From assembly GCA_900549235.1 (NCBI GenBank), contig URNT01000005.1:60150-124149 (forward strand): 64,000 bases of DNA, given 5' to 3'. Numbering within the stretch: position 1 is the stretch's first letter; each line of letters starts with the position of its first letter. Below the pieces are notes generated by a model. The model had not been told where the DNA came from and made no database searches. It saw nothing but the letters and a program-made list of their open reading frames with translations. Shown here in pieces: positions 26,640 to 34,897 of the stretch. The stretch comes from an uncultured Clostridium sp. (GTDB taxonomy: Bacteria; Bacillota; Clostridia; Lachnospirales; Lachnospiraceae). Made by a program: the position numbers and the translations under genes.

Positions 26640-27911
26640 TCAGCCTGCTGCTGCAAATCCCTTTTCTCCGGCCGGGTCAATGGGACGGGTATCTGTTTTC
26701 CATTCTCTTTTAGCCGGCTGTCCGTCATCAGCACGGATGGAGAGAAGAAGAACCTCCTCCTCACCATCTTCCTGGTATCCGTAAAAGCTCCATACAGGAA
26801 TATACAGCCGCTCCCCCGGCTCTCCGGCTTCGCCGGCCGGGAACATACCGTACTCCAGAGCCGCCCTGCTTATCCTCAGGCTCCGGGGCACCCAAAGTGC
26901 CTCTGTTCCTGCCGCATTTTCCTGCTGATAAGCCTCCCATTCCAGCTCTATGTCCCTCACATACTGTTCAAACAGCTCCTGGATCGTTCCAAAGGGGAGC
27001 AAAAACAGCTCCTCTTTCATTCCTGTAACCTCATACCGTTCCACCAGCTGAAACTCATTCAGAGTGCCGTCCTCAAAAAAAGAAAGATCCAGATAGGGGC
27101 CATCCAGAGAAGCTCCGTTCAGGCGGCCTGCTTCCCCGGTCAGAGGAACTCCCTGGCTCCTGGGAGTGAGCCGCAGGCGGTATGACCACCTTTCCTCTCC
27201 TCCATCATATACACTTTGATACCATATATTTTTACGTATCTCATATGAGGTGAGACCGCATTCCTCCACCAGCTCTCCGGCTTTTTCTTCCATGGCATCC
27301 GCCAGCTCTGCCCGGTCTGCCACCGAAGGCGCGTCCTTAGAATACTGCCGGGCAGTCTGCAATTCCCCATCAGGCGGAGCACCCTTAGGATCAAATGCAG
27401 TTCTGTACCCCCAGATGAAAGAAACCTGCTCCTCCTCTTTTCCCTCCTCAATCACATGGTAATCAAGATGGAATCCTTTCGTTTCATCCTGCAGGCTTAT
27501 GCCCTGTTCACCAAACACAGAGTCCTTAGGAATCCATTTCGCCTGATATTCCCGTTCCAGAACCCCCTTTACCGTTTCAAACAGCTCCTCTGGAAAATCC
27601 GCATTTTTTACCGTTACCACAGGGATCTGCTCCACCTCTGGAACCTGGATCTGAGCATCTGCCTTTACCTCCAGCTTTCCCGCCTGAAAAACTCCCTCAT
27701 ACCGCGCAGGAAGCTCCAGCATATCCTGAAGCGCAGCTTCCGTCTCCAAAGCCTCCGTCTCATTCTCTCCGGCAGACCCGCTTTCTCTTTCACCGATCAC
27801 CTCGGGCTCCTTTTTCTCCGTACAGCCGGATACCCCGGCCGCTGCCAGGCAGACTGCCGTTCCAAGAGCTGCCGCCCTGAAACCATTTCCTGTTATTTTT
27901 CTGATCTTCAT
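26640..27911 (-). CDS. Lipoprotein, probably DUF6034 family
   Basis: The protein has 423 residues from ATG 27911 (GAGG upstream); an in-frame ATG at 27971 lacks support. It has a Lys/Arg-rich start, a hydrophobic segment and a lipobox VSGC at about residues 27-30, then an acidic Glu/Thr-rich linker and a long soluble domain of unknown function facing outside the membrane. I recognise similarity to a Lachnospiraceae lipoprotein family (DUF6034) but no enzymatic motif. It follows the sensor-kinase gene by about 115 bp on the same strand and may be controlled by, or feed into, that two-component system. Confidence 0.65.
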   Translation of the reverse strand: MKIRKITGNGFRAAALGTAVCLAAAGVSGCTEKKEPEVIGERESGSAGENETEALETEAALQDMLELPARYEGVFQAGKLEVKADAQIQVPEVEQIPVVTVKNADFPEELFETVKGVLEREYQAKWIPKDSVFGEQGISLQDETKGFHLDYHVIEEGKEEEQVSFIWGYRTAFDPKGAPPDGELQTARQYSKDAPSVADRAELADAMEEKAGELVEECGLTSYEIRKNIWYQSVYDGGEERWSYRLRLTPRSQGVPLTGEAGRLNGASLDGPYLDLSFFEDGTLNEFQLVERYEVTGMKEELFLLPFGTIQELFEQYVRDIELEWEAYQQENAAGTEALWVPRSLRISRAALEYGMFPAGEAGEPGERLYIPVWSFYGYQEDGEEEVLLLSIRADDGQPAKREWKTDTRPIDPAGEKGFAAAG

Positions 27912-28025
27912 CTGCTTTACCTCATCCTTTCTCTTTCCGTATATGCCCGGAAAACTTCTCTGATGAAGCAAGCATACCTCATTCTGCCCCAGGAAGTATT
28001 CATCAACTTGTAAACGATTTGTAAA

Positions 28026-29378
28026 TCATTTCGGAAGCTTCAGGCTTACGGTAGTCCCCTGGCCAGACTTACTGGCAATTAACAGTTCCATCCCGTGAAG
28101 CCTGGCAATCTGCAAACACAAAGCCAGACCCAGGCCGGAGCCGCCCTCGCTTCTGCTCCTGGATTTATCAGCCATATAAAAAGCCTCGGTTACATGAGGC
28201 AGATCCTCCTCAGAAATTCCCTCACCCTCATCTCTGACCCACAGCCTGCCTTCATCTGCCCCCATCCAGATCCGCATCCCCGGCCGGGAAGCCTTTGCCC
28301 CATTGTGAACCAGATTCAGAAGGAGGGATACTAAAAGCTCTGCATCTCCACAAAGTACCGGCTCCTTTTCTCCCCAGCCTTCCTCTGTTACCAGACAAAG
28401 CCCCCGCTTTTCCATCAGAGAAGACGCTTCCTCCCGCACCATTTCAAACAGATCCCTTACAGGCACCTTCTGAAACTGGATGGACTCCGTTTCATAAGTT
28501 CCAAGGAGCGCCAGCATTTTCCCGGACAGACGCTCCATCCGTTTCCCCGAATGGACGATCCTCCAGAGGGCCTGCTCCTGCTTTTCCCTGGAAAGCTTTA
28601 CATGAAGCAGGGTTTCCCCATACCCGATGATACTGGTCATCGGCGTCTTGATCTCATGGGCCAATGCCCCCAGAAGAAGCCTCAGATCATCTACCTGTCG
28701 CTCTACCTGATCCGCCATCCGGTTAAATGCCGCCCCCAGGATCCCAAGCTCATCCCGTCCGCCAACCTGAACCCTGGCCTTTAAGTCCCCCTCGCCAAGC
28801 CTTCTGGCTGTTTCTGTCAGAACTTCAAAGGGCTTTAACACCTTTTTCAGGATCAGCCATACCAGAAGCGTCATCCCCAGCAAAAGCCCGCTGCAGATCA
28901 GGATAAACCTTCCAAGCTGCTGCCTGAGGACCTGGTCATAGGCAGTAATATCCTGAGCCAGCATCACCTGAAAGCCCTCAAAACCTCCTATCTCCTGCCG
29001 CATCAGAAGGACCGCCCGCTCTCCCAGGTGCTGGATCATATAGGGACCCCGGTACTGCTCTGGAGCAAGCAGCTCATATTCTGTCAGATTCACCAGGCAT
29101 CTGCCGTCTCTTAAAAGGGCATACCCGGATCCAAAACACCGGCGGAACTGATATTTCAGATAAGCCTCCAGAGCCTGGTCCCCCAGCCGGCCAAAGGTCT
29201 GATCTGACAGGACCTCAGAAAATGCGTGATCCATAGAAGCCATCTGAACCTCATAGCTTTCCGCAGCGGTCTCCAGGTAAAATTCCTTCATTCCAGAGGA
29301 AAAGAAAAAAATACACAGGCCGAAAAATAAAATACCGGCTGTTAAGAGAATCATAGTCAGCTTCTGTCTTACCTTCAT
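28026..29378 (-). CDS. Membrane sensor histidine kinase (HAMP, HisKA, HATPase_c)
   Basis: The protein has 450 residues from ATG 29378, which overlaps the response-regulator stop codon by 4 bp and has AGGAG upstream; the frame is open further 5' but lies inside the regulator gene. TM1 is at about residues 8-30 and TM2 at about 160-182, around an extracellular sensor of about 130 residues. HAMP follows, then the H-box ALAHEIKTPMTSIIGYGETL, N-box LLLNLVHNGAKA, G1 VRDEGEGI and G2 GGSGLGLAL. It phosphorylates the partner regulator. The signal is unknown. Confidence 0.9.
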   Translation of the reverse strand: MKVRQKLTMILLTAGILFFGLCIFFFSSGMKEFYLETAAESYEVQMASMDHAFSEVLSDQTFGRLGDQALEAYLKYQFRRCFGSGYALLRDGRCLVNLTEYELLAPEQYRGPYMIQHLGERAVLLMRQEIGGFEGFQVMLAQDITAYDQVLRQQLGRFILICSGLLLGMTLLVWLILKKVLKPFEVLTETARRLGEGDLKARVQVGGRDELGILGAAFNRMADQVERQVDDLRLLLGALAHEIKTPMTSIIGYGETLLHVKLSREKQEQALWRIVHSGKRMERLSGKMLALLGTYETESIQFQKVPVRDLFEMVREEASSLMEKRGLCLVTEEGWGEKEPVLCGDAELLVSLLLNLVHNGAKASRPGMRIWMGADEGRLWVRDEGEGISEEDLPHVTEAFYMADKSRSRSEGGSGLGLALCLQIARLHGMELLIASKSGQGTTVSLKLPK

Positions 29379-30058
29379 AAGGATTCTCCTGACTGTGCTT
29401 CCCACCTGTATCCCAGCCTTGGAATGGTTTTTATATGGCTCCCTGCCCTGAGTTTTTTCCTCAGACTGGCCACGTGGACATCCACCGTCCTGGTCTCCCC
29501 GCCATAAGCCGCTCCCCATACCCGCAAAAGCAGCTGATCCCTGGAGAAGGCCACATTCTGATTGCGGCAGAAAAATACCAGAAGATCATACTCCATGGGT
29601 TTTAGAAACACCTCTGTCCCATTCTCCCAGACCCGGTGGCCGGACAGGTCTATGCGGCAGCCCTCCAGCCAGATCTCCTGCCTGAGCTTCTGATTCCGTT
29701 CCAGTACCTTTTCGATCCGGGCATACAGCTCCATCAGCTCAAAGGGCTTTACAATATAATCCTCCGCTCCGGCCCGAAGCCCCTTTACCTTAGATACCAC
29801 ATCGGATTTCGCCGTAAGAAAAATACAGGGGATCCCCTTTTCCTGCATCAGCGGAAACAGGGCAAAACCATCAGGGCCAGGAATCATCACATCTGCCAGC
29901 GCCAGATCCAGCTCTCCCCGGTCCCCCTTAAGCCGTTCCTCCGCCTCCCAGCCGTCCGCGGCCGTCTCCACCTCATAGCCCACTGCCTCCAGATTCATCT
30001 GCAGAAGCTCCCTTATATCCGCTTCATCTTCAATAATCAGAATTCTATTTTTTTCCAT
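29375..30058 (-). CDS. OmpR-family response regulator
   Basis: The 227-residue protein has a receiver domain with acidic pocket (IIEDEAD at residues 7-13), phospho-acceptor Asp in LADVMIPGPDG (about residue 56) and the conserved Lys in FLTAKSD (about 103), followed by a winged-helix DNA-binding domain (about residues 130-222, RTVDVHVASLRKKLR). GGGGAGGA precedes the ATG. It is the first gene of the TCS operon. Confidence 0.9.
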   Translation of the reverse strand: MEKNRILIIEDEADIRELLQMNLEAVGYEVETAADGWEAEERLKGDRGELDLALADVMIPGPDGFALFPLMQEKGIPCIFLTAKSDVVSKVKGLRAGAEDYIVKPFELMELYARIEKVLERNQKLRQEIWLEGCRIDLSGHRVWENGTEVFLKPMEYDLLVFFCRNQNVAFSRDQLLLRVWGAAYGGETRTVDVHVASLRKKLRAGSHIKTIPRLGYRWEAQSGESL

Positions 30059-30090
30059 CTGGTCCTCCCCTCAGTCCCCAGGTTCAAAAA

Positions 30091-30113
30091 GGGGCTGCCA
30101 AAACGGCAGCCCC
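30091..30113 (-). terminator. Terminator of the nfnA-nfnB operon
   Basis: A perfect GGGGCTGCC / GGCAGCCCC stem with a 5-base loop lies just after the nfnB stop codon and is followed by TTTTT on the minus strand. It separates nfnB from the downstream response regulator. Confidence 0.85.
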
Positions 30114-30119
30114 AGGCTT

Positions 30120-31502
30120 TTATTTCTGTAAAAATTCATGGATTCCCTTGGCGCCGGCTTTACCAGCCTCCATGGCCAGGATCACCGTAGCTGCGCCTGT
30201 CACTGCATCGCCGCCGGCGTAGACGCCTTCCTTTGTAGTCTTGCCGTTGCTCTCGTCTGCGATGATACATTTCCACTTGTTGGTCTCAAGTCCCTTTGTG
30301 GTGGATGAGATCAGCGGGTTTGGAGAGGTTCCCAGGGACATGATAACAGTATCTACGTCGATGGTGTAGTCGGAGCCTTCTACCTCTACCGGTCTGCGGC
30401 GTCCGGAGGCATCCGGCTCGCCCAGCTCCATCTTTCTCACTACCATGCCGGTTACCCAGTCATTTTCATCGGTAAGGATCTCTACCGGGTTGGTGAGAAG
30501 ATCGAAGATTACACCCTCCTCTTTTGCGTGGTGTACTTCCTCCACACGGGCTGGAAGCTCTGCCTCGCTTCTTCTGTACACGATATGTACCTCAGCTCCA
30601 AGGCGCAGAGCGGTTCTTGCAGCATCCATGGCTACGTTTCCGCCGCCTACGACAGCTACCTTCTTGCCCAGGAAAATCGGTGTATCGTAATCCTCACGGA
30701 AGGCCTTCATCAGGTTGCTTCTTGTAAGGTACTCATTTGCGGAGAATACGCCGTTTGCATTCTCACCGGGGATGCCCATGAACTTTGGAAGTCCGGCGCC
30801 GGAGCCGATGAATACAGCCTTAAAGTTCTCCTCCTCCATCAGCTCGTCGATAGTAATGGATTTTCCGATGATAACATTGGTCTCGATCTTAACGCCCAGC
30901 TTCTTTACGTTTTCGATCTCAGGACGTACAACGCCTGACTTTGGCAGACGGAACTCAGGAATACCGTAGGTCAGTACGCCGCCCGGCTCGTGAAGAGCCT
31001 CAAAAATGGTTACCTCATAGCCTAATTTTGCCAGATCGCCTGCGCAGGTAAGACCTGCAGGGCCGGAACCGATCACAGCCACCTTGATGCCATTGGTGGT
31101 CTCAGGCTTTGCGGGGACCACGCCGTTCTCTCTGGACCAGTCCGCAACAAAGCGCTCCAGCTTTCCGATGGAAATGGGTTCGCCCTTAATGCCGCGGATA
31201 CATTTTCCCTCACACTGGCTTTCCTGAGGACATACACGTCCGCATACAGCCGGAAGGGCGCTGGACTCCGCGATGGTGGCAGCCGCGTCCGCGAACTTTC
31301 CTTCCTTTACCTGATGGATAAACTGAGGAATATTAATGGATACCGGGCAGCCCTTCACGCACTGGGCGTTTTTGCAGTTAATGCAGCGCGCCGCTTCTTC
31401 CTGAGCTTCTTCCTGATTATATCCGTAGCATACCTCCTCAAAGTTGGTTGCTCTTACCTTCGGGTCCTGTTCTCTGACCGGTACTTTCTTTAATACGTCC
31501 AT
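30120..31502 (-). CDS. nfnB: NfnB-type NADPH-binding subunit (gltA/glutamate synthase small-subunit homologue)
   Basis: The 460-residue protein has two Cys clusters for 4Fe-4S centres, CINCKNAQCVKGCP near residue 40 and CGRVCPQESQCEGKC near residue 90. These are followed by a FAD motif VIGSGPAGLTCAGDLAKLG near 144 and an NAD(P) motif VVGGGNVAMDAARTALRLG near 288. Such proteins are often annotated gltA. Adjacent to the NfnA-type subunit, and with no glutamate synthase large subunit present, it is best read as the NADPH-dependent half of the electron-bifurcating ferredoxin:NADP oxidoreductase. The start codon overlaps the preceding stop by one base. Confidence 0.85.
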   Translation of the reverse strand: MDVLKKVPVREQDPKVRATNFEEVCYGYNQEEAQEEAARCINCKNAQCVKGCPVSINIPQFIHQVKEGKFADAAATIAESSALPAVCGRVCPQESQCEGKCIRGIKGEPISIGKLERFVADWSRENGVVPAKPETTNGIKVAVIGSGPAGLTCAGDLAKLGYEVTIFEALHEPGGVLTYGIPEFRLPKSGVVRPEIENVKKLGVKIETNVIIGKSITIDELMEEENFKAVFIGSGAGLPKFMGIPGENANGVFSANEYLTRSNLMKAFREDYDTPIFLGKKVAVVGGGNVAMDAARTALRLGAEVHIVYRRSEAELPARVEEVHHAKEEGVIFDLLTNPVEILTDENDWVTGMVVRKMELGEPDASGRRRPVEVEGSDYTIDVDTVIMSLGTSPNPLISSTTKGLETNKWKCIIADESNGKTTKEGVYAGGDAVTGAATVILAMEAGKAGAKGIHEFLQK

Positions 31503-32392
31503 TATTCTTCACCTCCGCAATTTCCGCAGCCGCCGTGGTGGGTGGCTCCTTCCTGGAGCTTGAGCATCGCTCTGCCTTCCTCTGTCTTATACATCTGCTG
31601 GCGCTTCATAGCCTGGTCAAAGTCTACCAGATGTCCGTCAAACTCAGGCCCGTCTACACAGGCAAACTTCACCTGGCCGCCTACGGTTACACGGCAGGCG
31701 CCGCACATGCCGGTTCCATCTACCATAATGGGATTCAGGCTGACGATGGTAGGGATTCCTAACTCCTTTGTCAGCTTGCAGACAAATTTCATCATGATCA
31801 TAGGTCCGATGGCAACGCAGACATCATACTTCTTGCCTTCATTGACAACCAGATCCTTGATTACCTCTGTTACCATGCCCTTGCGCTCGTAGGAGCCGTC
31901 ATCTGTGGTCACATACAGATTGCCTGCCACTTCCTTGAGCTCCTTCTCTAAGATCAGCAGATCCTTTGTCTTGGAGCCTTCGATTACATCTACATCAATG
32001 CCATGCTCCTTCATCCACTTAACCTGAGGATAAACAGGAGCAGAGCCAACACCTCCGGCAACAAAGAGGTATTTTCTCTTCTTTACTTCTTCCAGATCCT
32101 CATGGACAAACTCAGAAGCCTGTCCTAAGGGGCCTACGAAATCCTGGAAGAAATCCCCTGCCTTTAAGCCGGCCATACGCTCTGTGGAAGCGCCTACGGT
32201 CTGGAACACAATGGTAACAAGACCCTTTTCCCGGTCAAAATCGCAGATGGTCAGAGGGATCCTCTCTCCGGCCTCGTCCATTTTTACAATCACAAATTCA
32301 CCTGGCTGGCAGGCTCTGGCTACACGCGGAGCTTCCACGTCCATGAGATAGATCTTGTCTGCCAGACATTCTGCCTTAACAATCTTATACAT
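31502..32392 (-). CDS. nfnA: NfnA-type ferredoxin:NAD(P) reductase subunit (FAD, 2Fe-2S)
   Basis: The 296-residue protein has a ferredoxin-reductase fold: FAD domain (RIPLTICDFD, residues about 44-53), NAD-binding start KYLFVAGGVGSAPVYPQ and a C-terminal 2Fe-2S loop MCGACRVTVGGQVKFAC near residues 226-242. It resembles the PyrK/SudB family. The C-terminal tail GGCGNCGGEE adds two Cys residues. With NfnB it would couple NADH and reduced ferredoxin to NADP reduction, supplying NADPH for biosynthesis. GGAGGAG precedes the ATG. Confidence 0.85.
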   Translation of the reverse strand: MYKIVKAECLADKIYLMDVEAPRVARACQPGEFVIVKMDEAGERIPLTICDFDREKGLVTIVFQTVGASTERMAGLKAGDFFQDFVGPLGQASEFVHEDLEEVKKRKYLFVAGGVGSAPVYPQVKWMKEHGIDVDVIEGSKTKDLLILEKELKEVAGNLYVTTDDGSYERKGMVTEVIKDLVVNEGKKYDVCVAIGPMIMMKFVCKLTKELGIPTIVSLNPIMVDGTGMCGACRVTVGGQVKFACVDGPEFDGHLVDFDQAMKRQQMYKTEEGRAMLKLQEGATHHGGCGNCGGEE

Positions 32393-32414
32393 GCTTCTCC
32401 TCCTGCTTTGTACA

Positions 32415-33302
32415 TTAATCTATATGGATGGAATAGCTGGCCTGCCAGGTCTCCCATCCTGAAAGGGCCATAACGCCCTCTCTGTCCTTTAATTCCCCCT
32501 GATAGCCCTTCTTGTCGCATATGCCGTACCAGGGCTCCAGGCATACGAAGGGGTGTGTGGTCTCGACGGTCCATAAGGCAAGATAAGGAAAGCCATCACA
32601 TTCCATGGTCACATAGGGCTGGCCTTCAAGGAGCAGGGTCATCTTCTTTACCTGTCCCTGATCAAATATATAAGTAAGAGCTCTGTCAAAAAAGCCCTTG
32701 CTCAAGGGCACCTGCCCATTCTCCAGCTTCAGGGTTCCGCTAAGGGCATCCTCTCTGCAGCCCTCGCCATCCGGCGCAAGATAATGAAGCTCCTCCTGGC
32801 CCTCAAAGCGGAAGGCAAAATCATACACCGTCTTCCCCTCAGGCACCGCAAAGGCCGGGTGGGCGCCGATCATAAACAGCAGCTCACCGGAATCAGGATT
32901 GGTCACCCTCCACATGGTGGTAACGGTGCGTCCCTCCAGCCTGTGGCCGATCTCCAGTTCAAAATGGAAGGGGTATTTTTCAAATGTTTCCGGCGTGTCC
33001 TTCAGTCTGTACCAGCACTCGTCGCTGTCGCAGAGCACTGGCTCAAAATCCATATCCCGGGCGAAGCCATGCTGGGAAATGCCGTACTCCCTGCCCTCAT
33101 GCCGGTAGGTATTTTCAAAGGATTTGCCCACAAATGGGAATAGGATGGGGGAATGGCGTCCCCAGACAGCCGGGTCGGCCCCCCAGAGCACCTCCCTGCC
33201 TGCTTTCTTATCATAGATGCGGCTTAACTGGGCGCCCCGGCGCTCTACTGTGATCAGCAGGTCATCATTTTCCAGAGTAAACAGGTTTCCGTCATGCTTC
33301 AT
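32415..33302 (-). CDS. Aldose-1-epimerase-family protein (LacX-like)
   Basis: The 295-residue galactose-mutarotase-like beta-sandwich protein has the sequence GWYG-type start replaced by YDKKAGREVLWGADPAVWGR (about residues 29-48). The active-site His candidates lie in SQHGFARD (near 75) and GAHPAF (near 147), and FVCLEPWYGICD near residue 259 carries the catalytic Glu candidate. It lies 22 bp upstream of nfnA on the same strand and may be co-transcribed. A metabolic link to NfnAB is not obvious. Confidence 0.82.
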   Translation of the reverse strand: MKHDGNLFTLENDDLLITVERRGAQLSRIYDKKAGREVLWGADPAVWGRHSPILFPFVGKSFENTYRHEGREYGISQHGFARDMDFEPVLCDSDECWYRLKDTPETFEKYPFHFELEIGHRLEGRTVTTMWRVTNPDSGELLFMIGAHPAFAVPEGKTVYDFAFRFEGQEELHYLAPDGEGCREDALSGTLKLENGQVPLSKGFFDRALTYIFDQGQVKKMTLLLEGQPYVTMECDGFPYLALWTVETTHPFVCLEPWYGICDKKGYQGELKDREGVMALSGWETWQASYSIHID

Positions 33303-33322
33303 AAGCTTATCCCCCTATCTTA

Positions 33323-33348
33323 AGGGCTTGTTTCTACCTACAAGCCCT
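33323..33348 (-). terminator. Hairpin after the DHFR pair
   Basis: An AGGGCTTGT / ACAAGCCCT stem with an 8-base loop lies between the DHFR genes and the epimerase gene. There is no clear T run on the minus strand, so it may be a weak terminator or an mRNA processing or stability hairpin. Confidence 0.4.
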
Positions 33349-33426
33349 ATCTTATCATCTTATTCCTCAGGTTACAACTGCTTTTTGCTTCTTTTTCTAA
33401 AAATTTTTCAGTTTTTTATAGTTTAA

Positions 33427-33927
33427 CTAAAATTTTTTGGTCATTTTTTTGTATTTGCGGAAAGTATAGCAGAGATTGAAGTAAGTCTGCTCGTCACTTT
33501 CCTCTGTCAGCTCCCACTCCGGATCCTGATCCAGATTTTTAAAATGGGTGTCGGCTGCGTATTCATAATCAATGGCTGTCACATGGGCGGTGGCGCAATA
33601 GGGAAGGAACTGCTCATAGACGCTGCGGCCTCCCAGGATGAATACATCCTCCGGGTCAAAATCTGAAAGTACCTCAAGAGCCTCCTCAAGGCTTGTGCAC
33701 ACCAGGGTCCCTTTTACCTTATATCCGGGATCCCGGCTTAAGATCACATTGGTACGGTTTCCCAGGGGCTGGCCGCCTGGAAGGCCCTCCAGGGTCTTTC
33801 TCCCCATCACCACCACCTTGCCGGCGGTCTCCTTTAAAAGCAGCTGCCAGTCCGCCGGGATAGTCACAAGAGGCCGTCCCTGCCGCCCGATGGCCCACCG
33901 GCGGTCCGCTGCTACGATCAGGTTCAT
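33427..33927 (-). CDS. Second, divergent dihydrofolate reductase
   Basis: The 166-residue protein has full DHFR length and shares the start MNLIVAAD, the VVMGRKTLEGLPGGQPL motif and VYEQFLP with DHFRs. The substrate-binding acid is kept (D in IPADW, about residue 26). The Met20 loop is unusual (RRWAIGRQGRPLV), and the normally invariant GGG of the NADPH site reads GGR (ILGGRSVYEQ). It overlaps the upstream DHFR gene by 4 bp, clearly an ancient tandem duplication. It could be an active isoform with altered folate or inhibitor binding, or have another pterin substrate. Confidence 0.85.
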   Translation of the reverse strand: MNLIVAADRRWAIGRQGRPLVTIPADWQLLLKETAGKVVVMGRKTLEGLPGGQPLGNRTNVILSRDPGYKVKGTLVCTSLEEALEVLSDFDPEDVFILGGRSVYEQFLPYCATAHVTAIDYEYAADTHFKNLDQDPEWELTEESDEQTYFNLCYTFRKYKKMTKKF

Positions 33928-34433
33928 GGCTGCTCCTTTCCGCCGCTTCTGCGGGTGTAGATCCTGAAATCATAGCGGAGCCCATTTTCCTCCATGCAGG
34001 GGCTTTGGTCTCTAAGCTCCCACTCCGGGTCTGCCTCCAGGTCCGGGAGAGTGGTGTCTGCCTCAAAGGAGGCATAAATATGGGTGATATAGGCCTTATT
34101 GCACCAGGGAAGAAGCTGCCGGTAAATGGTACCGCCTCCGATGACAAATACCTCCTCCGGATCCATTTGCGCCAATGCATTTATGGCCTCCTCAGGGGTG
34201 TGATATACAGTTACCCCCTCCGGCGCGTAGTCTGTATTTCTTGAAAGGACAAGATTGGTGCGGTTTTTAAGAGGCCGTCCTCCCGGAAAGCTCTCCAGTG
34301 TCTTCCGCCCCATAACAACGGTCTTTCCCTTTGTGGTCTCGCGGAAATATTTCATATCTCCCGGAAGGTGGGCCAGAAGGCCGCCTTCCTTTCCGATGCC
34401 CCAGTGCTCATCTGCGGCTGCGATCAGGTTCAT
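33924..34433 (-). CDS. folA: Dihydrofolate reductase
   Basis: The 169-residue protein matches canonical DHFRs: MNLIAAADEHWGIGKEGGLL, catalytic acid in LPGDMKYFRETT (about residue 27), VVMGRKTLESFPGGRPL, and the NADPH-site EVFVIGGGTIYRQLLP. It reduces dihydrofolate to tetrahydrofolate with NADPH, needed to recycle folate after thymidylate synthase, whose gene diverges 464 bp away. It is the first of two tandem DHFR genes. GGAGG precedes the ATG. Confidence 0.92.
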   Translation of the reverse strand: MNLIAAADEHWGIGKEGGLLAHLPGDMKYFRETTKGKTVVMGRKTLESFPGGRPLKNRTNLVLSRNTDYAPEGVTVYHTPEEAINALAQMDPEEVFVIGGGTIYRQLLPWCNKAYITHIYASFEADTTLPDLEADPEWELRDQSPCMEENGLRYDFRIYTRRSGGKEQP

Positions 34434-34547
34434 CTATACGCCTCCTTCGTCTCTTTATTGTGATGAAATAAATATCATGGTGATTATAACATGGATGGAG
34501 CGAAAATAAAAGACCAGCTGGGTAAGAGTCTGTAAATGAAAAAATCC

Positions 34548-34574
34548 GAAAGCAGAGGAGGTACTCCTGCTTTC
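34548..34574. other. Hairpin in the DHFR-thyA intergenic region
   Basis: The 464-bp region between the DHFR and thyA start codons (34434-34897) holds no gene that I can support. It contains this hairpin (GAAAGCAG-x2-GAG paired with CTC-CTGCTTTC, one bulge), the thyA promoter at 34669-34697 and the long palindrome at 34713-34875. The hairpin function is unknown; it lacks an adjacent T run. Confidence 0.4.
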
Positions 34575-34668
34575 AGGAATAAATGTTCAAACAGGCTCTA
34601 GTTTTCTCTCCATCACGAATCTCCACATCGATCAGCATGGCAGTTGCCAGGAATCCTCCATTCCCCTA

Positions 34669-34697
34669 TTTATTTCACCCGCCATTTCTGCTATAAT
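34669..34697 (+). promoter_or_regulatory. Probable thyA promoter
   Basis: TTTATT (34669-34674), a 17-bp spacer and a perfect TATAAT (34692-34697). A transcript starting near 34704 would carry the whole 163-bp palindrome in its leader before the thyA ribosome site (AGGAGG at 34885-34890). Confidence 0.55.
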
Positions 34698-34712
34698 ATC
34701 CATTACACCATA

Positions 34713-34875
34713 GTGTACTCTCGGAATCTCTTTGTGCTCAGATTTGTGAGATGATTTTTTGCCAGCTGTGCACAAATTTATGAGGCGTACCTGGAAGGTA
34801 CGTTGATTAAATTTGTGTGCGGATGGCGGAAAATCAGCCACAAAGATGAGTGCAAGGGAGATTCCGAGCGTACAC
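34713..34875. repeat. 163-bp long palindromic repeat, copy 1 (thyA leader)
   Basis: Terminal arms GTGTACTCTCGGAATCTC and GAGATTCCGAGCGTACAC pair with one mismatch. Pairing continues inward imperfectly through the whole element: TTTGTGCTCAGATTTGTGAG opposite the CCACAAAGATGAGTGCAAGG arm, then CACAAATTTA opposite TAAATTTGTG, and an inner GTACCT/AGGTAC hairpin. The element is flanked by CATA on both sides (34709-34712, 34876-34879), a possible 4-bp target duplication. A short copy occurs at 54789-54846. It has no ORF. Confidence 0.75.
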
Positions 34876-34897
34876 CATATCATCAGGAGGTTTATAC

